DNA of 64,000 bases from Streptomyces reniochalinae (GTDB lineage: Bacteria > Actinomycetota > Actinomycetes > Streptomycetales > Streptomycetaceae). The translations under genes and the position numbers were made by a program. Shown here in pieces: positions 56,402 to 64,000 of this stretch (position 1 is its first letter; each line of letters opens with the position of its first letter). Location of the stretch: contig NZ_QOIM01000027.1 of assembly GCF_003323735.1 (NCBI RefSeq), positions 42,268 to 106,267 of the forward strand, read 5' to 3'. Below the pieces are notes generated by a model. The model searched no databases. It had not been told where the DNA came from and was given only the letters and a program-made list of their open reading frames with translations.

Positions 56402-56454
56402 GGCGCGGGGGCGCCGCCGCCCGGCCTCACCCGCAGCGCAGACGCCCCCGCGCC
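56402..56454. terminator. Bidirectional hairpin terminator
   Basis: GGCGCGGGGGCG (56402-56413) pairs with CGCCCCCGCGCC (56443-56454), a perfect 12-bp stem, in the 74-bp gap between convergent stops of the dipeptidase and the GH31 gene. Confidence 0.65.
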
Positions 56455-56458
56455 GCCG

Positions 56459-58900
56459 TCACCTGACGCGCACCGCGTACCCCACCTCGCCGCCGCCCTC
56501 CCGCTCGACCACCACGGATCCTCCGCTTCCCGCCCGCACCGAGAACCGTTCGGCCCGCGGACGCTCGCGGCCCCCACCCGGGTCGGGGATCAGCAGCCCG
56601 CCGCCGGTGCGCCCCGGGACGGGCGGCCACACCTCCAGCTCCGTCTCCCCGTCCCGCCCCCGCACCGGTACCGCCGTACCGGCGCGGGCCAGTACCGGTA
56701 TCCGGTCCAACGGCGCCGCCAACCGCACCGTCGCGGGCCCCTCGTAAGAGCGAGCCGTGGCGGTGTCGTACCAGCGGCCCGCGGGAAGCCGGACGGCACG
56801 CTCACGCACCCCGGGCTCCAGCACCGGCGCCACCAGCAGCGCGTCCCCCAGCAGGAACGCGTCCTCACAGTCCCGCAGCCGGCGGTCCCGCGGATGCTGC
56901 CACCACACGGGACGCACGTACGGCGCACCCGTGCGGTGCGCGAGCTGAGCGAGCGTCATCAGATACGGTGCCAGCCGCTCGCGCACCACCAACGCAACCC
57001 GCACGTGCTCCAGCACCCGCGGGCAGGACTCCCACGGCTCCCCGCGGACCCCCTCGGCGGCCCGCGTACGGAAGAGCGGCAGGTACGCGCCCAACTGGAG
57101 CCCCCGCAGATACAGCTCGGGCGACGCCTGTGCCGCCGCCTCTCCGATGTCGGGCCCCGCGTACGGCATGCCGCACAGGCCCAGCCCCAGCACCAGAGAC
57201 AGCGCCGCCCGCAGCCCCTCCCAACCGCCGGTGGCCCCGCCCGTCGCCGACCCGCCGTACCGCTGCATCCCCGCCCAGCCGGAACGCGAGACCAGGAAGG
57301 GACGCTCCCCGGGCCGCAGTTCCCGCAGCTCCGCGCAGGCGGCCTCAGCCATCGTCAGCGCGTAGACGTTGTGGGCCTCCCTGTGGTCGCCGCCACGGCC
57401 CTCCAGCGCGTGGCGCGCGGAAAGCGGCAGCGTACGGTCGCCGAAGGCGCACAGCGAGACGGGCTCGTCCCCGGTGTGCCACACCCCGGCGAACCCCTGC
57501 TCCAGCCGCTCCGCGTACAGCGCGCCCCACCACTTGCGCACCCGCCGGTCCGTGAAGTCGGGGAAGACCGCCTCGCCCCCGTGCGCCCCTCCGAGCACCA
57601 CGCGGCCCCCCGCCTCCCGTACGAACACATCAGCCGCGCGTCCGCTGTCGAAGACCGGGTCGCCCGCCCGCGCCCGCACCGCGGGCCCGACCGACGACAC
57701 CAGACGCACCCCGGCAGGCAGCGCCCAGGACGCCGGTCCCCGCGCGCCCGCCCCACGGGCCTCGCCCCCCGTGGAGCCGCGGCCTTCTGCCGGGAACTCC
57801 TCGACGTGCAGCGCCCGCAGCGGCAGCCCGAGCGCCCTCCGCCTCCCGGCGACCTGTCGCGGCCGCTGCGGGCCGCCGGCCGCACCGAGCGCGTGCTGGT
57901 ATCCCAGCGCCCAGTCGGGCGGCACCGCCGGGGCGCCCGTCAGCGCGGCCCAGCCGTGCAGCACGCGGGAGGGCGCGCCGGCCACCGCCCAGTACCGCAG
58001 CGGACCGCCCGACATCCGCACCTCGCACCGCCCGGGGCGGTCGTGCCCCGAGCCCAGGCCCTCAGCGCCCTCGCGCAGGTCCACCCGCCCGTCCCAGGAG
58101 TTGTCGTGGAAGACCAGCAGTGTGCCCGCGTCCGCCACGCTCACCAGCAGCGGCATCGTCACCGACAGGGGAGCGGACGCGATGCCCGAAGGGTCTCTCC
58201 CCGCGCCCGAGCGGCCGGGCGCGGAGTTGGGCCTACCGGGTGTGGAGCCCGACAGGCCGGGCGTGGCGTGCCACGGTCCTGGCGCGGTGTTCCACAGGCG
58301 GTACGAGCGAGAGCGCAGCCGGGGCCCGTCGGCCTGGCCACCCAGCCCGAAGAAACGGGCGTCCGCCGGCAGTTCCGAGCGCTGTAGCCACCGCGGCCCC
58401 GCCGCCGCGGCCGCCCCGCGGTCACCACCCGCCTCGCTCGCCTCCTCCCACCACCGGGGCGGATGGTCGCGGCGCAACAGCGCGCCACCCGGCGTACGCA
58501 CCTCCACCGCCCCCACCCGCGAGATCGTCACCAGCATCCGCTCGGACACCACCCGCCAGCCGCCGTCCTTGTCCGGCTCCAAAAGCGCCCGCTCGTCGGC
58601 CGCGGGACAGACCCCCGCCAGCGCGTACGACGGCTCAGGATCGGCGCCGTCCCAGCCGACGAACACCGCGCCCGCCACCGTCACCCGCACGCACAGCACC
58701 GAGCGCGCGAAACGGACCGTCCCTCCGCCCGGGCCCGGCTCGGCACCCGTCGCCTCACCCGGGGTGCGCGCCCGCTCCGCACGCTGCCGCGGCAACCCCA
58801 CCGCGTCGGCGCGCCGCCTGCGCCACGCCGCCCGCCACGACCCCACCCCCCGGCCCCTGCCACCCACCGTCACCGACCGCACCAGGTCACGCGCGTCCAT
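56459..58900 (-). CDS. GH31-family glycosidase homologue, catalytic residues missing
   Basis: An 813-aa intact reading frame of GH31 architecture: N-terminal beta-sandwich, a barrel beginning VPPDWALGYQHALG, C-terminal GDALLVAPVLEPG and RAVRLPAGRWYDTATARSYEG. The nucleophile motif (W-x-D-M-N-E-P in active enzymes) reads WHTGDEP, with Thr476 in place of Asp. The acid/base motif (normally W-x-G-D) reads ATGGA, with Gly555 in place of Asp. The substrate-binding stretch before residue 380 is HVEEFPAEGRG with no Asp pair. RSGWAGMQRYGG and GMPYAGPDIG are retained. Thus probably a pseudoenzyme. No signal peptide. Divergent from the acetoacetyl-CoA synthetase. Confidence 0.8.
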   Translation of the reverse strand: MDARDLVRSVTVGGRGRGVGSWRAAWRRRRADAVGLPRQRAERARTPGEATGAEPGPGGGTVRFARSVLCVRVTVAGAVFVGWDGADPEPSYALAGVCPAADERALLEPDKDGGWRVVSERMLVTISRVGAVEVRTPGGALLRRDHPPRWWEEASEAGGDRGAAAAAGPRWLQRSELPADARFFGLGGQADGPRLRSRSYRLWNTAPGPWHATPGLSGSTPGRPNSAPGRSGAGRDPSGIASAPLSVTMPLLVSVADAGTLLVFHDNSWDGRVDLREGAEGLGSGHDRPGRCEVRMSGGPLRYWAVAGAPSRVLHGWAALTGAPAVPPDWALGYQHALGAAGGPQRPRQVAGRRRALGLPLRALHVEEFPAEGRGSTGGEARGAGARGPASWALPAGVRLVSSVGPAVRARAGDPVFDSGRAADVFVREAGGRVVLGGAHGGEAVFPDFTDRRVRKWWGALYAERLEQGFAGVWHTGDEPVSLCAFGDRTLPLSARHALEGRGGDHREAHNVYALTMAEAACAELRELRPGERPFLVSRSGWAGMQRYGGSATGGATGGWEGLRAALSLVLGLGLCGMPYAGPDIGEAAAQASPELYLRGLQLGAYLPLFRTRAAEGVRGEPWESCPRVLEHVRVALVVRERLAPYLMTLAQLAHRTGAPYVRPVWWQHPRDRRLRDCEDAFLLGDALLVAPVLEPGVRERAVRLPAGRWYDTATARSYEGPATVRLAAPLDRIPVLARAGTAVPVRGRDGETELEVWPPVPGRTGGGLLIPDPGGGRERPRAERFSVRAGSGGSVVVEREGGGEVGYAVRVR

Positions 58901-59092
58901 GCTGCTCAGCCTGCCACCGAAGGCGCGCCGCGTCAGCGCTGTTCAGCGGGCGTTCACCCGCTGCTCACCATGGCCTGCGCACACTCCACACAGCCCGGGT
59001 GTGTGACTCTTGCCCTGGCACAACCTGTGATCACATGGCATCGTCCCGGCCGAAAGACGCGACGACGCGTACAGACGCCAGGGAGCCGCACC

Positions 59093-61114
59093 ATGACCGC
59101 AGCGCACAGCGACAGCAGTACCTCGCACCCCTCCGCACCGGAGGCGCTCTGGCGGCCCGACCCCGCCGGCTTCCCCACGGCACGCCTCACCCGGTTCCAG
59201 AGCTGGGCCGCACAGCACCACGGCGCCCCCCGGCCCGACCCCGACGACCCCGTCGCCTCCTACGCCGCACTCCACAGCTGGTCCACCGAACACCTGGCCA
59301 CCTTCTGGTCCGCCTTCGCCGACTGGTGCGACGTCCGTTTCAGCACGCCCTACGAAACCGTCCTGGCCGACGACGCCATGCCCGGAGCCCGGTGGTTTCC
59401 CGGCGCCACCCTCAACTACGCCGAGCACGCGCTGCGGCACGCCGAGGACCCCGCACGCGCCGACGAGCCCGCGCTGCTGCACGTCGACGAGACCCACGAG
59501 CCCGCCGCCCTCAGCCGGCGCGAGCTGCGCGCCCAGGTCGCCTCCCTCGCCCACGAGCTGCGCCGGCTCGGCGTCCGCCCGGGAGACCGCGTCAGCGGCT
59601 ACCTCCCCAACATCCCGCAGGCCGCCGTCGCCCTCCTGGCCACCGCGGCCGTGGGCGGCGTGTGGACCTCCTGCGCCCCCGACTTCGGCGCACGCAGCGT
59701 CCTCGACCGCTTCCAGCAGGTCGAACCCACCGTCCTGTTCACCGTCGACGGCTACCGCTACGGCGGCAAGGAACACGACCGCCGCGAGACGGTCGCCGAA
59801 CTCCGCGCGGAACTGCCCACCCTCCGCGCCGTCGTCCACGTCCCCCTGCTGGGCACGCCTGCGCCCGAGGGCGCACTGGAATGGGCCGAGCTCACCTCGC
59901 TCGACACCGAACCCGTATTCGAGCAGGTGCCCTTCGAACACCCGCTGTGGGTCCTCTACTCCTCGGGCACCACAGGACTGCCCAAAGCCATCGTCCAGTC
60001 CCAGGGCGGCATCCTGCTCGAACACCTCAAGCAGCTCACCCTGCACAACGACATGGGCGCTGGCGACCGCTTCTTCTGGTTCACTTCCACCGGCTGGATG
60101 ATGTGGAACCTGCTCGTCTCCGGGCTGCTCACCGGCGCCACCGTCGTCACCTACGACGGCAGCCCCGGCTACCCCGACACCGCGGCCCAGTGGCGCGTCG
60201 TCGAACGCACCGGCACCACCGTCTACGGCACCTCGGCCGCCTACGTCATGGCCTGCCGCAAGGCCGGCGCCCACCCCGGACGCGACCTCGACCTCTCCAA
60301 GGTCAAGTGCGTGGCGACCACGGGCTCCCCGCTGCCGCCCGACGGCTTCCGCTGGATCCACGACGAGGTCTCGCCCGACATGTGGATCGCCTCCGTCAGC
60401 GGCGGCACCGACGTGTGCAGCTGCTTCGCCGGCGCCGTCCCCACCCTCCCGGTCTACACCGGAGAACTCCAGGCACCCTCACTGGCCGTCGACCTCGCCG
60501 CCTGGGACCCGCACGGAACGCCACTCGTCGACGAGGTCGGCGAACTCGTCGTCACCCGGCCCATGCCCTCGATGCCCGTCCGCTTCTGGAACGACCCCGA
60601 CGGCTCCCGCTACCACGACAGCTACTTCGACATGTACCCCGGCGTCTGGCGCCACGGCGACTGGATCACCCTGACGAGCCGCAACACCGTCGTCATCCAC
60701 GGGCGCTCCGACTCCACCCTCAACCGGCAGGGCGTCCGCATGGGCTCCGCGGACATCTACGAGGCCGTCGAACGCCTCCCCGAGATCCGCGAGTCCCTCG
60801 TCCTCGGCGTCGAACAGCCCGACGGAGGCTACTGGATGCCTCTGTTCGTGCACCTCGCCGAGGGCGCCGTCCTCGACGACACGCTCCGCGACAGCATCAA
60901 GCAGACCCTGCGCAAGAACCTCTCGCCCCGCCACGTGCCCGACGAGATCATCGAAATCCCCGCCGTCCCCCACACCCTCACCGGCAAGCGCCTCGAAGTC
61001 CCCGTCAAACGCCTCCTCCAGGGCACCGCCATGGAGAAGGCCGTCAACCCGGGCTCCGTCGACAACGCCGAGCTGCTCGACTTCTACGCCCGGCTCGCCC
61101 GCGACCGCGCCTGA
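59093..61114 (+). CDS. Acetoacetyl-CoA synthetase
   Basis: A 673-aa ANL ligase making acetoacetyl-CoA from acetoacetate, ATP and CoA. YSSGTTGLPKAIVQSQGG is the P-loop; GDRFFWFTSTGWMMWNLLVSGLL and SGGTDVCSCFAG are typical of the AacS branch. IHGRSDSTLNRQGVRMGSADIYEAVE is the hinge. The catalytic lysine, Lys632, is in HTLTGKRLEVPVKRLL; the equivalent lysine of the S. lividans enzyme is switched off by acetylation (literature knowledge). AGGGAG precedes ATG 59093. A strong shared terminator follows. Confidence 0.93.
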   Translation: MTAAHSDSSTSHPSAPEALWRPDPAGFPTARLTRFQSWAAQHHGAPRPDPDDPVASYAALHSWSTEHLATFWSAFADWCDVRFSTPYETVLADDAMPGARWFPGATLNYAEHALRHAEDPARADEPALLHVDETHEPAALSRRELRAQVASLAHELRRLGVRPGDRVSGYLPNIPQAAVALLATAAVGGVWTSCAPDFGARSVLDRFQQVEPTVLFTVDGYRYGGKEHDRRETVAELRAELPTLRAVVHVPLLGTPAPEGALEWAELTSLDTEPVFEQVPFEHPLWVLYSSGTTGLPKAIVQSQGGILLEHLKQLTLHNDMGAGDRFFWFTSTGWMMWNLLVSGLLTGATVVTYDGSPGYPDTAAQWRVVERTGTTVYGTSAAYVMACRKAGAHPGRDLDLSKVKCVATTGSPLPPDGFRWIHDEVSPDMWIASVSGGTDVCSCFAGAVPTLPVYTGELQAPSLAVDLAAWDPHGTPLVDEVGELVVTRPMPSMPVRFWNDPDGSRYHDSYFDMYPGVWRHGDWITLTSRNTVVIHGRSDSTLNRQGVRMGSADIYEAVERLPEIRESLVLGVEQPDGGYWMPLFVHLAEGAVLDDTLRDSIKQTLRKNLSPRHVPDEIIEIPAVPHTLTGKRLEVPVKRLLQGTAMEKAVNPGSVDNAELLDFYARLARDRA

Positions 61115-61126
61115 ACCGCCGGCACG

Positions 61127-61190
61127 GCCGACACGACGAAGGAGGGCCGCCCCGCGAGGCTGCGGGACGGCCCTCCTTCGTCGTGTCGGC
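61127..61190. terminator. Very strong bidirectional terminator
   Basis: A perfect 23-bp inverted repeat (arms 61127-61149 and 61168-61190, beginning GCCGACACGACGAAGGAG) with a further internal CCCGC/GCGGG pairing in the 18-nt centre. It lies exactly between the convergent stops of the acetoacetyl-CoA synthetase and ptsI, so it should end both transcripts. Confidence 0.92.
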
Positions 61191-61199
61191 CTCGCGGCG

Positions 61200-62870
61200 T
61201 CACTCCCCGGACAGCACCGCCTGCGCCGCCGCGCGCGCCTCCGGGCCGCTCTCCGCAGCGCGCGCAGCGGACGCAGCCCGCTCGCACTGCGCCAGCGTGT
61301 GCTTGGACAACTGCGCCCGCACGAACGGGATCGCCGACGAACCCATCGACAGGCTCGTCACACCCAGCCCCGTCAGCACACAGGCCAGCAGCGGATCCGA
61401 GGCCGCCTCGCCGCAGACACCGCAGCTCTTGCCCTCCGCCGCGGCGGCCTCAGCCGCCGTCGCCACCAGGTCAAGCAGCGCGGGCTGCCACGGATCCTGC
61501 AACCGCGCCAGGACCCCCACCTGACGGTCGGCGGCGAAGGTGTACTGCGCCAGATCGTTCGTCCCCAGCGACAGGAACTCCACCTCCTGGAGCACCGAAC
61601 GCGCCCGCAGCGCCGCCGACGGAATCTCCACCATCGCGCCGAACTTCGCGCTCAGCCCCGCCTCGCGGCACGCGTCGGCGAACGCCCGGGCATCCGCCCG
61701 GTCCGCCACCATCGGCGCCATGACCTCCAGATAGACCGGCAGCCCCTCGGCGGCCCGGGCCAGCGCCCGAAGCTGTCCCCGCAGCACCTCAGGGTGGTCC
61801 AGCAGCGTCCGCAGACCGCGCACGCCCAAGGCCGGGTTCGGCTCGTCGGCGGGCGTGAGGAAGTCCAGCGGCTTGTCGGCCCCGGCATCCAGCACCCGCA
61901 CCACGACGCGCCCCTCAGGGAACGCCTCCAGCACCTGCCGGTACGCCTCGGCCTGCTTCTCCAGGGACGGCGCACGCTCACTGTCGTCCAGGAACAGGAA
62001 CTCCGTGCGGAACAGACCCACGCCCTCCGCACCGGCCTCCACGGCCGCCGGCACATCGGCAGGACCGCCCACGTTCGCCAACAGCGGCACCTTGTGCCCG
62101 TCCGACGTCGCGCCGGGGCCCTTCGCGGCCTCCACAGCGGCCCTGCGCTCCTCGGCGTCCCGCGCGAGCGCCTCCCGCTCCGCTTCCGTCGGGTTCACCG
62201 CCACCTCGCCGGTACTGCCGTCCACCGCGACGACCGTGCCCTCGGACAGCTCACCCGCGCCCGGCAGCGCCACCACGGCCGGCACCCCCAGCGCCCGCGC
62301 GAGAATCGCGCTGTGGCTGGTCGGGCCGCCCTCCTCGGTCACGAAACCGAGCACCAGAGCGGGGTCCAGCAGCGCCGTGTCCGCGGGCGCCAGGTCCCGC
62401 GCGATCAGCACGTAGGGCCGGTCGCTGTCCGGCACCCCCGGCATCGGCACGCCCAGCAGCCGGGCGACGATGCGGTTGCGCACGTCGTCCAGGTCGGCCA
62501 CCCGGCCCGCCAGATAGTCGCCCGCCTGCGCCAGCAGCGCCCGGTAGGCGGCGAAGGCGTCGTAGACCGCCCGCTCGGCCGTGCTGCCCACGGCGATCCG
62601 CCGCTCGACATCGGCCATCAGCTCCGGGTCCTGCGCCATCATGGCCTGTGCTTCCAGCACGGCCTGCGCCTCACCACCCGCGAGATTGCCCCGCGCGACC
62701 AGATCAGCGGCGACGGCCTCCACGGCCTGCCGCGCCCGCTGCTGTTCACGCGGCGCCTCGTCGGCCGCGATCTGCTTGGCCGGCGGCTCCAGCACGGCCG
62801 TGCCCATGTGCCGCGCCTCGCCGATCGCCACACCGTGGCTCACACCCACGCCTCGAAGCGTTGTGTCCAT
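61200..62870 (-). CDS. ptsI: PTS enzyme I (phosphoenolpyruvate-protein phosphotransferase)
   Basis: A 556-aa enzyme I that takes phosphate from PEP and passes it to HPr. The phosphorylated His lies in TEEGGPTSHSAILARALGVPAVV. PEP-binding elements are GVGLFRTEFLFLD, RVLDAGADKPLDFL, EPNPALGVRGLRTLL, FGAMVEIPSAAL, SLGTNDLAQYTFAADR and CGVCGEAASDP (active-site Cys). Full length for the Streptomyces enzyme. ATG 62870. It is 156 bp downstream of crr on the same strand, a probable crr-ptsI operon. Confidence 0.95.
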   Translation of the reverse strand: MDTTLRGVGVSHGVAIGEARHMGTAVLEPPAKQIAADEAPREQQRARQAVEAVAADLVARGNLAGGEAQAVLEAQAMMAQDPELMADVERRIAVGSTAERAVYDAFAAYRALLAQAGDYLAGRVADLDDVRNRIVARLLGVPMPGVPDSDRPYVLIARDLAPADTALLDPALVLGFVTEEGGPTSHSAILARALGVPAVVALPGAGELSEGTVVAVDGSTGEVAVNPTEAEREALARDAEERRAAVEAAKGPGATSDGHKVPLLANVGGPADVPAAVEAGAEGVGLFRTEFLFLDDSERAPSLEKQAEAYRQVLEAFPEGRVVVRVLDAGADKPLDFLTPADEPNPALGVRGLRTLLDHPEVLRGQLRALARAAEGLPVYLEVMAPMVADRADARAFADACREAGLSAKFGAMVEIPSAALRARSVLQEVEFLSLGTNDLAQYTFAADRQVGVLARLQDPWQPALLDLVATAAEAAAAEGKSCGVCGEAASDPLLACVLTGLGVTSLSMGSSAIPFVRAQLSKHTLAQCERAASAARAAESGPEARAAAQAVLSGE

Positions 62871-63026
62871 CTCACCCGTCTCCGGTCAGCGGCGGCACCA
62901 CGCCACCGCGGTCGTACTGCGCCCGGCCCGCGCACGCGTGGGCAGCGGGGAAGAGGACTTCCCGACCCGGGAGCGGACTCCCGGTGCCCCGTGGCGTTCG
63001 GAAGGGGGAAGGGCCGGGCCTGTGCG

Positions 63027-63476
63027 TCAGCTCCAGCCGAAGAGCGTCTGTCCCCGTTCCACGTCGCCGTCCTCCACCAGCTCGCCGAGCGCCTCGGCGG
63101 TGGCCTCCAACGCGATCACCGGCGAGACGGGGGACTTCCCCTTCTCCGCCACTGCCGCCGGGTCCCAGCGCACCATCGGCTGCCCCCGGGTGACGGTGTC
63201 CCCCTTGGCGGCCAGCAGCTCGAAGCCCTCACCGTTCAGCTGCACCGTGTCGATGCCCAGGTGCGTCAGCACCCCGTGCCCCTCGGAGTCCACGACCACG
63301 AACGCGTGCGGATGCAGCGAAACCACCACGCCGTCCACGGGCGCCACCGCCTCGGTGGGTTCGCGCACGGGGTCGACGGCGGTGCCGGGGCCCACCATCG
63401 CTCCGGAGAACACCGGATCAGGCACAGCAGCCAAACCGATGGCACGTCCGGTCAACGGGGACGACACGGTGGTCAT
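63027..63476 (-). CDS. crr: PTS EIIA (Glc-type), Crr
   Basis: A 149-aa EIIA(Glc)-family protein receiving phosphate from HPr. The active-site His is in GVLTHLGIDTVQLNGEGF; a second conserved His lies in SLHPHAFVVVDSEGHGV. In Streptomyces, Crr serves the N-acetylglucosamine PTS and links to the DasR regulatory circuit. ATG 63476 has GGAGG upstream; the longer frame to 63539 has no support. A small GTCCAGGAC palindrome (63524-63532) lies about 50 bp upstream, but no good DasR site was recognised. Confidence 0.94.
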   Translation of the reverse strand: MTTVSSPLTGRAIGLAAVPDPVFSGAMVGPGTAVDPVREPTEAVAPVDGVVVSLHPHAFVVVDSEGHGVLTHLGIDTVQLNGEGFELLAAKGDTVTRGQPMVRWDPAAVAEKGKSPVSPVIALEATAEALGELVEDGDVERGQTLFGWS

Positions 63477-63678
63477 GGGAGGCCTCCAAGGGGCGGAGTT
63501 TCGGTCAGCCACCGTCGCTACCTGTCCAGGACGGCGCACCGTTCAGAAGCGTAAGTCATAGGAACATGTGATTCCGTCCGAGCACACAGGCGCGCCGTCA
63601 CCTGCTGTTTTGTCGTGATCGCACAGCGTTCGCAGCCGGTTTGACGACAAGCGTCGGCGGCGGACCCCCCGAACCGAT

Positions 63679-63708
63679 TTGCCTCTCTTCCTCGCCGGCC
63701 TGTACTCT
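63679..63708 (+). promoter_or_regulatory. Candidate rRNA operon promoter
   Basis: TTGCCT (63679-63684), 18-bp spacer, TACTCT (63703-63708), reading rightward toward the rRNA leader. Streptomyces rrn operons have several tandem promoters, so an upstream one is expected here. Assignment from sequence inspection only. Confidence 0.5.
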
Positions 63709-63799
63709 CGTATGCCTGCCCGGCGCCGAGGCGAGGGCAGGCCCCCAACCAACCACTGATTCCGGTCAGTTGTCCTCTGCGCTCCGGCGCAGGACGGAT

Positions 63800-63829
63800 T
63801 TCGGATCAGCGAAATCACGGTGGTAGGCT
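63800..63829 (+). promoter_or_regulatory. Candidate rRNA operon promoter, proximal
   Basis: TTCGGA (63800-63805), 18-bp spacer, TAGGCT (63824-63829). It sits immediately before the conserved rRNA leader, as for the main vegetative rrn promoters. The -35 match is weak. Confidence 0.4.
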
Positions 63830-64000
63830 TGGGAAGAACCGAAAGGGCAAACGCCCGGAGAAACCGGTGAGACGGTTTCGAAGGAAGCGTCCGTTCCTTG
63901 AGAACTCAACAGCGTGCCAAAAGTCAACGCCAGATATGTTGATACCCCGACCTGCCGGGTTGTTCCGGTGGGTTGAGGTTCCTTTGGAATACACAACAGC
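63830..64000 (+). ncRNA. Pre-16S rRNA leader (16S gene begins beyond window)
   Basis: The stretch contains GGAAGCGTCCGTTCCTTGAGAACTCAACAGCG and GCCAGATATGTTGATACCCCG-type sequence in pieces typical of the Streptomyces rRNA operon leader. TTGAGAACTCAA (63898-63909) corresponds to the antitermination/processing element of actinobacterial rrn leaders, and GTTGATACCCCG follows near 63938. The mature 16S start (GAGAGTTTGATCCTGG) is not reached before base 64000. The operon is transcribed away from crr. Confidence 0.85.

Noticed and set aside
63524..63532. DasR operator before crr
   Set aside because: Only a short GTCCAGGAC palindrome is present; it does not match the longer DasR consensus well enough.
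63766..63996. 76-aa reverse frame at the right edge
   Set aside because: It lies wholly within the rRNA operon promoter and leader, which explains the sequence better.

Overview
This is a very GC-rich actinobacterial chromosome segment, almost certainly from Streptomyces or a close relative. The evidence is extreme third-position GC, a complete conservon (cvnA-D), an NsdA-family regulator, a DUF397 protein, a crr-ptsI pair, and a Streptomyces-type pre-16S rRNA leader at the right edge. From memory, PTS genes beside an rRNA operon is also the arrangement in S. coelicolor near crr. No prophage, IS element, CRISPR array or tRNA was seen. It reads as core chromosome with a few lineage-specific oddities.

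Layout. 1-8 kb: UMF1-type MFS transporter (cut by the edge), alpha/beta hydrolase, glycerophosphodiesterase, a YczE membrane protein divergent from its MocR-type (YczR) regulator, an FtsK-like protein with a degenerate P-loop plus a 64-aa membrane protein, and a DUF1275 protein. 8-16 kb: M20 amidohydrolase, acyl-CoA dehydrogenase with a KstR-like operator, Ser/Thr kinase with TPRs, nitronate-monooxygenase-like flavoprotein and an acyl-CoA ligase. 16-19 kb: amino acid permease, hydrolase, SDR. 19-25.6 kb: a compact set matching the order of the mycobacterial cholesterol side-chain locus (fadD19 divergent from echA19, then a DUF35 protein, ltp4-like and ltp3-like), again with a KstR-like site. 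25.6-38.4 kb: DUF397 protein, AAA ATPase that looks like a LuxR regulator without its HTH, peptidoglycan amidase, APH-fold kinase, NsdA-family regulator, PAS-PP2C phosphatase, helical-repeat protein and DUF1445 protein.

38.6-53.5 kb: MFS transporter with divergent GntR regulator, then a three-gene operon resembling a MukF/MukE/MukB (Wadjet JetA/B/C-like) SMC complex with no visible nuclease partner, a small membrane protein, and the conservon cvnABCD. 53.6-64 kb: glycerol kinase, VanX-type dipeptidase, a GH31 glycosidase homologue whose catalytic carboxylates are missing, acetoacetyl-CoA synthetase, PTS enzyme I and EIIA(Crr), and finally promoters and leader of an rRNA operon whose 16S gene begins beyond the window.

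Functional links. Two perfect TnnAACnnGTTnnA sites and two TGAC-N5-GTCA sites tie the acyl-CoA dehydrogenase, the flavoprotein/ligase pair and the fadD19-echA19 cluster into a probable lipid (steroid or isoprenoid side-chain) regulon. The SMC-like operon and the conservon are neighbours but separately transcribed. Best candidates for new biology are the nuclease-less SMC complex, the GH31 pseudoenzyme, the P-loop-degenerate FtsK-like protein and the compact KstR-like islet.
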